A stretch of DNA of 40,407 bases, from positions 1-40,407 of the forward strand of contig JANQGW010000050.1 of the NCBI GenBank assembly GCA_028282905.1, in the 5' to 3' direction. A program made the position numbers and the translations under genes. Of the stretch, positions 24,576 through 33,005 are shown piece by piece. Within the stretch, counting starts at the first letter, position 1, and each line of letters begins with the position of its first letter. The notes beneath the pieces are model-generated. The model was not told the origin of the DNA. It saw only the letters and a program-made list of their open reading frames with translations, and searched no databases. Origin of the DNA: Sedimentisphaerales bacterium. GTDB lineage: Bacteria; Planctomycetota; Phycisphaerae; Sedimentisphaerales; Anaerohalosphaeraceae.

Positions 24576-25517
24576 TTATGACGCGGAGCCTTCCTGTATG
24601 AGATGCACATCTCGCTGCGGGAACGGGATTGACAGGCCGTTTTCTTCGAGGGCATACTTGGCGTTTTCGGTGATGTCGAAATAGACGTCCCAGTAATGGG
24701 CGGCCTTACACCAGGGGCGGACAGCAAAGTTAACGCTGCTGTCGGCCAACTCCAGCACGCCGACAAACGGTTCGGGAGTGTCCAGCACTTTGTCATGGGC
24801 CTTGAGTACATCCAGCAGTACCTGTTTGGCCTTTTTAATATCATCTTCATAGGCGACACCGAGAACCAGATCGACGCGGCGAGTGCCGTTAACGGTATAG
24901 TTGATGATGTTGCCGCCGGTGACCTGTGCGTTGGGCACAATGATGCGAACATTATCAGGACCGGCAATGATGGTATTAAATATCGCGATTTCTTTGACCG
25001 TCCCTGTAGCACCGCCAACTTCGACAAAGTCCCCCACTTTGATTGGTTTAAAAATAATCATCAGCACACCGGCAGCGAAGTTGGACAGCGACCCCTGCAG
25101 GGCCAGACCAACGGCTAAGCCAGCGGCACCAATAATGGCAATAAATGAGCCGGTCTTGACACCAATGGCGCCTAAAGCCGCGATAATAACAAAGGTCAGC
25201 AACGCGGTATAAAGCAGGTTTTTGACAAATTTGCTCAGTGTCTTATCGACCTTACCCTTTTCCATGGCCTTATAGACAAGATTTGCCACGAGATTCGCAA
25301 CAAAACGACCAATAATAAAGATGGCCGCGGCTGCCAGCAGATTCAGCAGCAACTCGACACCATTTTGAGCTATGTAGGTCTTGACGTTTTCCACCACCTG
25401 GGTCACAGAAGCCGGCGCCGACTCAGCAGGAGGGTTTTCGGCCGGCGGAGCCTCTTCAGCAGCAAAGACATTAAATCCCAAAGCAAGAACAAAGCATACA
25501 ATCCATAGTTTTCTCAT
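24576..25517 (-). CDS. mscS: Small-conductance mechanosensitive channel, MscS family
   Basis: A 313-residue MscS channel that opens under membrane tension to release osmolytes during hypo-osmotic shock. A signal-like N-terminus (MRKLWIVCFVLALGFNVFA) is followed by a Pro/Glu/Ala-rich periplasmic segment. Three membrane helices span about 50-170. The pore-lining TM3 is the Ala/Gly-rich IIGAAGLAVGLALQGSLSNF with the following FAAGVLMIIFKPIKVGDFVE. The cytoplasmic beta-domain (VNYTVNGTRRVDLVLGVAY-type) and the alpha/beta cage follow. The length is close to E. coli MscS (286) plus the added periplasmic leader. Upstream is a structured leader with its own terminator. Confidence 0.92.
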   Translation of the reverse strand: MRKLWIVCFVLALGFNVFAAEEAPPAENPPAESAPASVTQVVENVKTYIAQNGVELLLNLLAAAAIFIIGRFVANLVANLVYKAMEKGKVDKTLSKFVKNLLYTALLTFVIIAALGAIGVKTGSFIAIIGAAGLAVGLALQGSLSNFAAGVLMIIFKPIKVGDFVEVGGATGTVKEIAIFNTIIAGPDNVRIIVPNAQVTGGNIINYTVNGTRRVDLVLGVAYEDDIKKAKQVLLDVLKAHDKVLDTPEPFVGVLELADSSVNFAVRPWCKAAHYWDVYFDITENAKYALEENGLSIPFPQRDVHLIQEGSAS

Positions 25518-25545
25518 CTCATTTCCCTTTCATCTCTTGACAAAC

Positions 25546-25580
25546 AAAAAAAGGCCGCAAGCATGAATACTTGCAGCCTT
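25546..25580 (-). terminator. Intrinsic terminator in the mscS leader
   Basis: Minus strand: AAGGCTGCAAG / CTTGCGGCCTT stem with an 8-nt loop, followed by seven T residues. It stands about 30 bases upstream of the mscS start on the same strand, so it either ends a small transcript or attenuates mscS. Confidence 0.75.
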
Positions 25581-25585
25581 GTACT

Positions 25586-25690
25586 TTAATCATTTAGATT
25601 GTCGATAATATTCATTATCAACGATCCTTTTCAATAGCGTTTTCTCCCATGTCCGGAAAACATCTCCGGCTATCGTTTCTCTACTGGTTC
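25586..25690 (-). promoter_or_regulatory. Structured leader with possible leader peptide before mscS
   Basis: Minus strand, in order: a hairpin with outer ATAGC/GCTAT and inner CCGGA/TCCGG pairing (25673-25634), AAGGAT as a possible RBS, then ATG to TAA at 25615-25586 encoding MNIIDNLND, then the terminator at 25580-25546. This is the layout of an attenuator or a riboswitch, but no known class was recognised. It could also be an independent small RNA. Confidence 0.35.
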
Positions 25691-25816
25691 TATCATACGA
25701 CTGAAAATGAAAGATGTTAAGGTTTTTTTTATAAAATAGCGAAAAAATCTGAAATATCGTCTTTGTCCGAAATGGCGTTTTTCGCTAAAATCCGCTGACA
25801 CAAAGGCTTAGTTTTG

Positions 25817-25845
25817 TTGATTATTGACACACAGTGCCCTATAAT
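25817..25845 (+). promoter_or_regulatory. Sigma70 promoter for rmuC
   Basis: -35 TTGATT (25817-25822), 17-nt spacer, consensus -10 TATAAT (25840-25845). This places the transcript start near 25852, about 23 bases before the rmuC ATG. Confidence 0.75.
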
Positions 25846-25874
25846 TATGCAAAGCTTACGAAAGGAACAAAAAG

Positions 25875-26891
25875 ATGACAAACATCCTGATCGCGATTAT
25901 CCTTGTCCTGTTAGTGGGGCTGCTGGCTTTGGCGGCGGTGATTTTATCCTCACTGGCGGCATCCCGACGTGAATCGGCCCAGCAAAACAGTACGATTAAA
26001 ACCGTCCAGGAGCAGGTGGACGGCCTGCGGAAGAACCAGGACGCCCTGAGTCAGTCGCTGGAGAAGAACCTGCGCAGCGGTCAGGAAAATATCGCGGGCT
26101 TTTTAACACACAGCCAGAAAACATTCGGAGAGCTGAAAGAGCAGATCGGCAAGCTCAAAAGCGACAGTGAACGACTGCTGCATCTGGGGGCCGATGTGCG
26201 AAGTTTGCAGGATATTCTCAAGGCGCCGAAACTGCGAGGCCAGATCGGTGAACACTCACTGGCGGCGGTTCTGGAAAATATCCTGCCGGCCGACAGCTTT
26301 GCCCTGCAGCACGGATTTTCCAACGGCAAGGTGGTCGATGCACTGATCCGGCTGCCGGACTACGCGGTATCGGTGGATGCGAAGTTTCCGCTGCCAACGT
26401 TTGAGAAGATGACTGCGGCAGCGGATGACAACGAGAAGGCCAAGCTGCGACGAACATTTCAGAATGACGTGGCCAAACATATCGACAAGATTGCCGAAAG
26501 CTATATCCTGCCGGGCGAAGGGACGCTGGATTTTGCACTCATGTATATCCCGGCGGAAAATGTGTATTATGAAACGATCGTCAAATATGAAAATGACCGG
26601 ATGGATCTGCTGAATTATGCGTTGGAGAAAAAGGTGATTCCCGTGTCGCCGAACCTGCTGTATACCTATCTGATGACGATCGTGATGGGCCTGCACGGAT
26701 TGCAGATCGAACAGGAAGCAGCAAATATCCGAGCGAATCTGCAAACGCTGTCAGCAGGACTGGAGGCGTTTACCGGTAACTGGGACGTGCTGGGCAAACA
26801 CCTCCGCAACGCCCAGAGCCAGTACGACGAGGGACAAAGCAAACTCGGTAAATTCCTTATGCAACTGGAGCAGATACAGAAAACCGACTAA
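25875..26891 (+). CDS. rmuC: DNA recombination protein RmuC homologue
   Basis: A 338-residue protein. It has an N-terminal membrane anchor (about 3-27), a coiled coil (about 35-100) and the RmuC domain with a predicted restriction-endonuclease-like core: LKAPKLRGQIGEHSLAAVLE, DALIRLPDYAVSVDAKFPLP (D and K are the expected PD-ExK-like residues) and TLDFALMYIPAENVYYETIV. RmuC limits recombination at short inverted repeats in E. coli. RBS AAAGGA lies 8 bases before the ATG, and a good promoter is just upstream. The next gene starts 17 bases after the stop, so the two are probably cotranscribed. The link to inverted repeats is notable given the many palindromes in this window, but that is only a thought. 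Confidence 0.92.
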   Translation: MTNILIAIILVLLVGLLALAAVILSSLAASRRESAQQNSTIKTVQEQVDGLRKNQDALSQSLEKNLRSGQENIAGFLTHSQKTFGELKEQIGKLKSDSERLLHLGADVRSLQDILKAPKLRGQIGEHSLAAVLENILPADSFALQHGFSNGKVVDALIRLPDYAVSVDAKFPLPTFEKMTAAADDNEKAKLRRTFQNDVAKHIDKIAESYILPGEGTLDFALMYIPAENVYYETIVKYENDRMDLLNYALEKKVIPVSPNLLYTYLMTIVMGLHGLQIEQEAANIRANLQTLSAGLEAFTGNWDVLGKHLRNAQSQYDEGQSKLGKFLMQLEQIQKTD

Positions 26892-26908
26892 ACCGAAGGA
26901 GCAAGATA

Positions 26909-27745
26909 ATGGTTCTAAAGGCGATTCTTGAGACGCTTGGTGTGTTTGCGTTGGCGTGTGTATTTGCCTGGATCGGCTACAAAATCACTCAGCGAAAATC
27001 GAAGGCGTGGATTATCAGTTTTTGTGTTTTATTCCCTCCGGTGATCTTTGTGATTTTACTAAACCGAGTGCCGACCATGGTTTACAGTTCTGTCTTTTCA
27101 AAGCTGGCACAGGGTCGTCTTGAATTTGTTATCATGGCGATCTGCCTGCCGTGTATTTTCGGACTGCTGGTGCCGCGACTTCCGATTAAACGTCAACAAA
27201 TCGTTGTTGCTATTTTTGCGGCCATCGGAACAAGCTATTTTGTCATCGTGCCGTTTCTGGACCCGGTGTTTCTTTATGTTAAGATGAAGGGAACCGACAC
27301 CTGGATTGAGAACGGCGTGTGTATTCAGACAACCAACTCGACCTGCGGGGCGGCATCAGCGGTAACCGCCCTGCGGCAACTGGGTATCGAGGCCCAGGAA
27401 CGTGAGTTGGCGCTGGCCGCCTCAACGACCCGCAGTTGGGGCACATCGGAGCACATGCTGGCCAAGGCCATCAAGCGGAAGTATCGTGATGTCGGGATCC
27501 ACTGCTCGGTGAAGGTGTTTGATGAACCGGAGCAGCTCAAGAATTGCTGTCCGGTGATTGCCATTGTCAAATACAGACCGATGGTCGATCATTATGTCGC
27601 TGTTCTGGATGTTGATGACAAGAAGGTACTCATCGGCGATCCGCTCAGCGGCAGGGTACAGCTGACGCATAAAGAATTTGTAGAGAAGTGGCGGAAAATC
27701 GGTATTATTGTTCGAAAAGCTTCAGCGGTGGCAACTCCAGATTGA
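26909..27745 (+). CDS. Membrane protein with C39-like cysteine peptidase domain
   Basis: A 278-residue protein. Four hydrophobic helices occupy residues 5-120. A C-terminal papain-like C39 domain follows: oxyanion Gln Q140 and catalytic C146 in CIQTTNSTCGAASAVTALRQ, His H228 in MVDHYVAVLDVDDKKVLIGD, and D244 in IGDP. In C39 proteins this domain removes double-glycine leader peptides. Here there is no ABC transporter half, so the substrate is unknown, and the domain could face either side of the membrane. RBS AAGGAG lies 7-8 bases upstream. It follows rmuC by 17 bases. Its 3' end overlaps the convergent PEP-CTERM gene by 24 bases. Confidence 0.78.
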   Translation: MVLKAILETLGVFALACVFAWIGYKITQRKSKAWIISFCVLFPPVIFVILLNRVPTMVYSSVFSKLAQGRLEFVIMAICLPCIFGLLVPRLPIKRQQIVVAIFAAIGTSYFVIVPFLDPVFLYVKMKGTDTWIENGVCIQTTNSTCGAASAVTALRQLGIEAQERELALAASTTRSWGTSEHMLAKAIKRKYRDVGIHCSVKVFDEPEQLKNCCPVIAIVKYRPMVDHYVAVLDVDDKKVLIGDPLSGRVQLTHKEFVEKWRKIGIIVRKASAVATPD

Positions 27746-28480
27746 ATGACATGGAATCCGGGAGTCTCTTCTGCGGAACCTTAAGAGGCCCAGTGCTCCA
27801 GCGGCCAAGATTGAGAAAGTTACAGGTTCAGGCACGGGGGTCACATTAACCGAATCAATCGCGAAATCATATTGATACTGCCCATCTGATTGACCGGCAC
27901 CATTGTCATGGTTGTTAAAAATACTGAAATGCGACCTGGAAAAGCTATCCGGATTTAATATCGTTGACGGTGCAAATGGATCGCTATAGGCACCAGACTT
28001 ATTGTTAACAGAATAACTAATTGAACGGTTCCAATCATTTGGTATTCTTTGGTCTGACAAACTGCATCTGAACAAGAAACTTTCCCACGTATTCGAGGTG
28101 GATTCAGGTTCATATTCACTTCCTGTGACGGATGTTACAAAGGCAACGGGCATGTTGCTCTGCGTATATTCAAAAATACTTACTGACTCTCGTAATATTT
28201 TCACAGAAAATTCGGAAACAGATGCCCTCAATTTCCACTCCCAATATATGGCCGGCAAATCTTCCTCTGAGTACTGATAGTCTAGCAGTCCCATCTGATC
28301 GACATCATAGAGAAAACTAAACACGAGTGTATCATTAACCTGATACTGGTAATGGTCCTCAATACTGTAAGAACCCCAGGAATTGATGTAATTACACTGA
28401 CCTGTTACATCAACCTGCAAGACTTGAGCCCGGCAAACGACTGTTACCGCCAGGACAAGAAAAACTATTGCATTCCTCAT
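27722..28480 (-). CDS. PEP-CTERM sorting-domain protein
   Basis: A 252-residue secreted protein. It has a signal peptide (MRNAIVFLVLAVTVVCRAQ), a beta-rich body of about 200 residues without a known domain, and the C-terminal anchor VPEPVTFSILAAGALGLLRF followed by RRR. This is the PEP motif, hydrophobic helix and basic patch processed by exosortase. An unusual tail of about 14 residues (DSRIPCHSIWSCHR) follows the basic patch, where such proteins normally end. That tail lies in the overlap with the convergent C39-like gene, so the original stop may have been lost. RBS GGAG lies 8 bases upstream. No exosortase is in the window. Confidence 0.8.
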   Translation of the reverse strand: MRNAIVFLVLAVTVVCRAQVLQVDVTGQCNYINSWGSYSIEDHYQYQVNDTLVFSFLYDVDQMGLLDYQYSEEDLPAIYWEWKLRASVSEFSVKILRESVSIFEYTQSNMPVAFVTSVTGSEYEPESTSNTWESFLFRCSLSDQRIPNDWNRSISYSVNNKSGAYSDPFAPSTILNPDSFSRSHFSIFNNHDNGAGQSDGQYQYDFAIDSVNVTPVPEPVTFSILAAGALGLLRFRRRDSRIPCHSIWSCHR

Positions 28481-28667
28481 TTTCTATCTCCATCTAATTT
28501 TCTTAAGCAATTTTCAAAATACACGGCAAATAAAAGAGATTGGTCCCTCAAAACACTCACAATTTTACAAAAATTGCCTTTTCCGGGTCAAGAAAAAAAC
28601 TATTCTATGGTAGATTTTCCAGTTTTATTTTACACGTGTCGTTTATTCAGTGCCACATTTCAGTAGT

Positions 28668-29543
28668 TTATGTGAATAGCGGGGACAGGTCGGATTTGAG
28701 GGCGGGGTCGATGGCTTCGGGTTTGGTCCAGACGGCTAATTCGAGGCTTTTCCGGCAGGGGCAGGTTTCATCGCAGAGCGTGCCGTCGGTTTCAAGGACA
28801 GCTTCGATCAGTTTGATCGCGTTTTGCGTGGCGAGATTGAGGTTGCCAATGATCTCGGCCAGCAGGCTTTGCTTGTCTTTGTTCGGGTCATGATCGCGCC
28901 AGCAGTCGTAATCACTGGCCAAGGCCACCAGCGCGTAACACATCTGGGCCTCACGGGCCAGCTTGGCTTCTGGCATGGCGGTCATGCCGATCAAATCGCC
29001 TCCCCAAGTGCGGTGCATCAGGGATTCAGCACGGGTGGAAAACTGCGGCCCTTCCATGCAGACATATATCGCACCCGCATGAGTAACGGCCTGTGTTTTT
29101 TCGGCAGCCATCATAATCTGCTCGCGCAGGCGGGTGCAGCACGGCTGAGCAAACTCGGCATGGACGGCGCCGTATTGATCGAAGAAGGTGTTTTGTCGGC
29201 GAAAGGTTTTGTCGATAAACTGATCGACCAGAATCAGATGGCCCGGTGCGATCTCCTCACGAAGCGAACCGACCGCAGCGCTGGCGATCAGCGCTGTTAC
29301 GCCCAGCGACTTAAGGGCAAAGATATTGGCGGTATAGGGAACCTGACTCGGGTTGAAACGATGGCCTTCGCCGTGGCGGGCTAAAAAGGCGACTCGATTG
29401 GCACCGAGCCGACCGACCATGATCGGTCCACTGGGTTCACCGAACGGCGTGTCAACTTCCTGCAATGTTACATCTTCGATCTTTTCCGCGAGGGCATCGC
29501 CGAGACCGCTACCGCCGATAATTCCGATGAGTTTCTCTGTCAT
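28668..29543 (-). CDS. mtnP: S-methyl-5'-thioadenosine phosphorylase
   Basis: A 291-residue enzyme of the PNP/MTAP family. It splits methylthioadenosine with phosphate to adenine and methylthioribose-1-phosphate in methionine salvage. Motifs: phosphate-binding IGIIGGSGLGD (6-16), FLARHGEGHRFNPSQVPYTA (53-72), and substrate loop YVCMEGPQFSTRAES. The C-terminus has an unusual Cys-rich stretch (CDETCPC). The cytosolic enzyme stands alone here, about 25 bases from the response regulator upstream on the same strand, so it may be read through with the two-component pair. Related 5'-methylthioinosine phosphorylases share the motifs, so substrate preference is not certain. Confidence 0.9.
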   Translation of the reverse strand: MTEKLIGIIGGSGLGDALAEKIEDVTLQEVDTPFGEPSGPIMVGRLGANRVAFLARHGEGHRFNPSQVPYTANIFALKSLGVTALIASAAVGSLREEIAPGHLILVDQFIDKTFRRQNTFFDQYGAVHAEFAQPCCTRLREQIMMAAEKTQAVTHAGAIYVCMEGPQFSTRAESLMHRTWGGDLIGMTAMPEAKLAREAQMCYALVALASDYDCWRDHDPNKDKQSLLAEIIGNLNLATQNAIKLIEAVLETDGTLCDETCPCRKSLELAVWTKPEAIDPALKSDLSPLFT

Positions 29544-29569
29544 AGGTGTCTTCCTGTCGTTTGTTATTG

Positions 29570-29953
29570 TTAATAGCGTTCACTGACGCGCTGGATCGCG
29601 CGAATCAGTACATCGCCGGGCGGCTTGACGACATGGGCCGCACAGCCCAGTTCGTAGCACTGGCGGGCCAAGTCACGATCCTGGCTGGTGGTCAGCATAA
29701 TGATCGGCATGTCGGCCGTGCGATGGTTCTGCTTGAGCTGTTCCAAGACCTCCACGCCATCGAGACCGGGCATCCGGATATCCAGCAGCATAATAAACTT
29801 TCGAATATCATTGGGCGAACAGGCTTCGTCAAACACATAATCCAAAGCTTCCTGTCCATCCTTGAGATGAATAATTTTGTTTTGAATGCCCGCCTGTCGC
29901 AGACAATGGCGAATCAGCAGGTAGTGTCCCTGGTCATCTTCGACGACCAACAT
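29570..29953 (-). CDS. Single-domain response regulator (Rcp1-like)
   Basis: A 127-residue stand-alone REC domain with no output domain. Acidic pocket E5/D6/D7, phosphoacceptor D58 in FIMLLDIRMPGLDG, T88/T89 in IIMLTTSQD and K110 in AHVVKPPGDV. The insertion between helix 2 and strand 3 (DEACSPND) is typical of Rcp1-like regulators paired with phytochrome-type kinases. I chose the ATG at 29953 for AAAGGAG 6 bases upstream; a longer frame to 30001 adds a poor N-terminus. It starts 44 bases after the histidine kinase stop and is surely its partner. Output must be by protein interaction or phosphorelay. Confidence 0.9.
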   Translation of the reverse strand: MLVVEDDQGHYLLIRHCLRQAGIQNKIIHLKDGQEALDYVFDEACSPNDIRKFIMLLDIRMPGLDGVEVLEQLKQNHRTADMPIIMLTTSQDRDLARQCYELGCAAHVVKPPGDVLIRAIQRVSERY

Positions 29954-29997
29954 CACTATCTCCTTTCGCAGCGTCAGGCGTGTTGCCGGCTCCATGG

Positions 29998-31077
29998 TCA
30001 TTTGTTAAGCTCCTGACAGGGTAATGAAACATAGAAGCGGCTGCCGACACCGAATTCAGATTCGACGCGAATCGCTCCGTTGTATCGGTCCAGTATTCGG
30101 CGGACAATCGACAGTCCCAGCCCTTCTCCTTCGGCATCACCATCGGGATTGAGCCGGTGGTAAATCTCAAAGATTTTGGGCAGAAACCGCTGTTCGATAC
30201 CAATGCCGTTATCTTCCACACAATAAATGACATTGCCGGCATGGACGCGACCGGAAATATGAATCTTGCCGGGGCGGTCGCCACTGAGATACTTGAGAGC
30301 GTTGTCAACCAAATTGGTAAAGACCTGCTTGATCTGCTCGGGGTCGCAATCGCACGGCGGCAATGTTTCTACCGTCACTTCAGCCTGCTTCTGGTCGATC
30401 TGGAACTTCATCAAACCCAGCAAATCGGCTATCAACAGATTCATATCCAACCGCTGCGGGTTTATCTCGACGGTACCGACCCGCGAAATTTTCAGCAGGC
30501 CATCCAGTAAGCCATGAATCTGGCCAACGCCGGACTGGATGAATTTCTGAGCTTCTTTGATATCCTCATCCAGCAATGCCTGGATTTTTTGGCGGGTATC
30601 GTCATCGACTTCAACGGATTCCAGAACTTTTCGGAGATCGTCGCAGTACTCGGTCAGCATCCCACTGAAACCGCTGATATTGACCAGCGGTGTTTTCAGG
30701 TCATGAGAGGCGACATAGACGATATTCTGAAGTTCCTGGTTTTTTTCGGCCAGCCGGTCCAGCAGCTCCAGACGGGTTTGCTGGTTTTTGCGAAAACTGT
30801 AAAAAATCCAACTCAGAGATGCCAGTGAAACTCCCAGCAGCACTCCAAACGCAGTCAGCAGGCTGATACAGACCATTTGGTCGTGTTCGGTGGCATGGCC
30901 GGCATGATTGTGGGAAATGATACAGATTGTGACTGCGGCGATGGTACAGCCTATCGCCAATACCAATATCACCATAAGAACCGAGATACCGTGACGATGC
31001 AGCCTGTCCTCCAAATCGCTTCGCGGCGTTTCAGATACCGTCTTGTTTCCACCTAATGCCATTGGAATCTTCCGCAT
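29998..31077 (-). CDS. Membrane sensor histidine kinase
   Basis: A 359-residue kinase. Two transmembrane helices (about 31-55 and 69-94) are separated by a very short His-rich loop (SHNHAGHATEHD), so there is no sizeable periplasmic sensor. HisKA has H125 in YVASHDLKTPLVNISGFSGM. HATPase has N box FTNLVDNALKYL, G1 EDNGIGI and G2 GEGLGLSIVRRIL. The His cluster between the helices could bind a metal, but that is inference. The ATG at 31077 or 31062 may be the start. It is cotranscribed with the Rcp1-like regulator downstream. The ruvB gene ends upstream with a gap of about 120 bases holding no recognisable signal. Confidence 0.88.
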   Translation of the reverse strand: MRKIPMALGGNKTVSETPRSDLEDRLHRHGISVLMVILVLAIGCTIAAVTICIISHNHAGHATEHDQMVCISLLTAFGVLLGVSLASLSWIFYSFRKNQQTRLELLDRLAEKNQELQNIVYVASHDLKTPLVNISGFSGMLTEYCDDLRKVLESVEVDDDTRQKIQALLDEDIKEAQKFIQSGVGQIHGLLDGLLKISRVGTVEINPQRLDMNLLIADLLGLMKFQIDQKQAEVTVETLPPCDCDPEQIKQVFTNLVDNALKYLSGDRPGKIHISGRVHAGNVIYCVEDNGIGIEQRFLPKIFEIYHRLNPDGDAEGEGLGLSIVRRILDRYNGAIRVESEFGVGSRFYVSLPCQELNK

Positions 31078-31194
31078 GCGCAGGCCCTGATCGACGACCT
31101 GCAGTCAATCATCCATTTCCTTTTTCTAACTCTATCGTAATCGTTTTTTTGTTGGAATCAACCCAAATCCCGCCAAAGCAGTCTCGCACGCCGC

Positions 31195-32238
31195 CTATTC
31201 GTCAAACAGGGACGATTCTGTCTTTTTTTTAGACGAGCCGGTCGGAGTCACGCCAAGGTGCTTGCAGGCGGCGGATGTGACTTCGCGGCCGCGCTTGGTC
31301 CGGCGTACAAAGCCGATCTGCAACAAATACGGCTCGACCACATCTTCCAGTGTGTCGCGTTCTTCGCCGAGCGTCGCGGCCAGTGCTTCGATACCCGCAG
31401 GCCCACCGTCGTAAATCTTAATCAGTGCCCGCAGGAAGTTGCGGTCCAGCTCGTCGAGGCCGAGATGATCGATTTGCTCCATTTTGAGGGCATTTTCGAC
31501 GATTTCGGTGGTCAGGACGCCGGAGCCTTTGACCTGGGCATAATCGCGCACACGCTTGAGCAGGCGGTTGGCAATACGGGGTGTGCCGCGGGAGCGTCCG
31601 GCGACCATCTCCAGTGTGCCGTCATCACTTTCCAGTTCTAATAAATTGGCAGAGCGGCGGAGGATTTCGGTCAGTTCGTCAATATCGTAAAATTCCAGGT
31701 GGTGCATCATGCCGAAGCGGCCCCGCAGCGGCGCACTGAGAAGGCCGGCCCGGGTGGTCGCGCCGATCAGCGTGAACCGCTTGAGCGGAAAATTAATCGT
31801 CTTGGCGTGCATACCGCTATCGACGGTGAAATCGACTTTGAAATCTTCCATCGCCGGGTAGATAAACTCTTCGACCGGGGCACTGAGGCGGTGAATCTCG
31901 TCGATAAACAGTACATCGCCGGTGCCGATATTGCTCAGCAGGCCCATTACGTCGCCCTGCTTAGTCAGTGCCGGGCCGGAGGTAACGCGAATATTAGCGT
32001 TCATCTCGTTGGCGATGACATGGGCCAATGTGGTCTTGCCCAACCCCGGTGGGCCGTAAAACAACAGGTGGTCCAGCGGTTCGCTCCGCTGTCGGGCGGC
32101 CTGGACCGCGATGGACAGTTTTTCCTTAACATTCCGCTGGCCGATACATTCATCCAGCCGCTGCGGCCGCAACGCGCTGTTAAACTGTTCTTCGCCGTCA
32201 CCGCGTGAATTTGAACTGAGTACTCGATCTATTGCCAT
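31195..32238 (-). CDS. ruvB: Holliday junction branch migration ATPase RuvB
   Basis: A 347-residue AAA+ motor that drives branch migration with RuvA at Holliday junctions. Walker A is GPPGLGKTT (62-70), Walker B with DEIH is at 113-116 (VLFIDEIHRL), sensor/arginine-finger segment is LIGATTRAGLLSAPLRGRFG, and the C-terminal winged helix is DNA-binding (YLLQIGFVRRTKRGREVTSA). A short basic and acidic extension (GSSKKKTESSLFDE) follows. Length is normal for the family. It is last in a ruvC-(GxxExxY)-ruvA-ruvB series on the minus strand, separated from ruvA by 129 bases holding a large palindrome. Confidence 0.97.
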   Translation of the reverse strand: MAIDRVLSSNSRGDGEEQFNSALRPQRLDECIGQRNVKEKLSIAVQAARQRSEPLDHLLFYGPPGLGKTTLAHVIANEMNANIRVTSGPALTKQGDVMGLLSNIGTGDVLFIDEIHRLSAPVEEFIYPAMEDFKVDFTVDSGMHAKTINFPLKRFTLIGATTRAGLLSAPLRGRFGMMHHLEFYDIDELTEILRRSANLLELESDDGTLEMVAGRSRGTPRIANRLLKRVRDYAQVKGSGVLTTEIVENALKMEQIDHLGLDELDRNFLRALIKIYDGGPAGIEALAATLGEERDTLEDVVEPYLLQIGFVRRTKRGREVTSAACKHLGVTPTGSSKKKTESSLFDE

Positions 32239-32247
32239 TATTTTTTA

Positions 32248-32275
32248 GCCACGAATTAACACGAATTTTCACTTA
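32248..32275. repeat. Short CACGAATT-word direct repeat
   Basis: CCACGAATTAACACGAATTT followed by TCAC: two CACGAATT units 10 bases apart. It looks like a half-element of the same kind as the neighbouring palindromes, without an inverted arm. Confidence 0.4.
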
Positions 32276-32289
32276 ATAAAATCAATTTA

Positions 32290-32363
32290 AACCACGAAGA
32301 GCACGAAGGTCACGAAGAAAAGACTATAAATAATGCTTCGTGCTCTTCGTGTCCTTCGTGGTT
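32290..32363. repeat. 9-nt-period palindrome, CACGAAG word (ruvB/ruvA gap)
   Basis: The left arm has three CACGAAG units at 9-base spacing (CACGAAGAG CACGAAGGT CACGAAG). The right arm is their inverted complement (CTTCGTGCT CTTCGTGTC CTTCGTGG), separated by an AT-rich loop of about 17 bases. The arms can form a hairpin of about 28 bp with few mismatches. It ends 4 bases from the ruvA stop and could act as a bidirectional terminator. Confidence 0.85.
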
Positions 32364-32367
32364 ATTT

Positions 32368-32997
32368 TTATGCCTCGACGCCTTGTTTGATTCGGTACAC
32401 CAGCGGGACGAGTTCTTCGGCGGTTTGGATGTCCGGGTGCTTTTGACAGGTCAGTTCAATCAGTTCCATTGCCTCATTGCGTTTTTCGCCCCAGGCAACC
32501 AGAATTTCCAGGGCCTCGGTCTGGAAGGTACCGAATGTTGTCGCGGCTTTGGCCGGCTGCTGCTCGCCGAAGGCAAAGGCGGCCAGCTTGCCGTTCAACT
32601 CGGCAACAATTAACTGAGCCATTCGCTTGCCGACGGCCGGAAGCGTTGTCAGCATTTTTTCATCGCCGGCTTCGATGGCGTCGGCAATCCGGGCAATCGG
32701 CATGGTCAGGGACTTGAGGCCCTTTTTGATACCCATGCCTTTAACAGACGTGTAACGGGTAAAAAAGTCCTTTTCGCCCTGGCTCAAAAAACCGACCATC
32801 CGCGGAATCAGGTTTCCGCCGCCGGGGGTGCCTTCGTAATATTCCATGGTACACAGCGTTACCTCGGCGCCGATCTTGCCGGACAGTTCACTGACCGCAT
32901 AGCCGGGCAGCATGACCTCGTAACAGATCGCTCCGACCTGCACCAGGCCTTTGTCTTCGTCCAGCGAAACAAGTTTTCCTTCGATTTGTGCTATCAT
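32368..32997 (-). CDS. ruvA: Holliday junction DNA-binding protein RuvA
   Basis: A 209-residue protein that binds four-way junctions as a tetramer and loads RuvB. The N-terminal OB-fold (MIAQIEGKLVSLDEDKGLVQ) is followed by helix-hairpin-helix segments (SVKGMGIKKGLKSLTMPI and LTTLPAVGKRMAQLIVAELN) and a C-terminal RuvB-binding three-helix domain (FQTEALEILVAWGEKRNEAM). Length is normal. Between ruvC and ruvA stands an inserted GxxExxY unit, so the ruv genes may no longer share one transcript. Confidence 0.95.
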   Translation of the reverse strand: MIAQIEGKLVSLDEDKGLVQVGAICYEVMLPGYAVSELSGKIGAEVTLCTMEYYEGTPGGGNLIPRMVGFLSQGEKDFFTRYTSVKGMGIKKGLKSLTMPIARIADAIEAGDEKMLTTLPAVGKRMAQLIVAELNGKLAAFAFGEQQPAKAATTFGTFQTEALEILVAWGEKRNEAMELIELTCQKHPDIQTAEELVPLVYRIKQGVEA

Positions 32998-33005
32998 ATT
33001 TTTTC

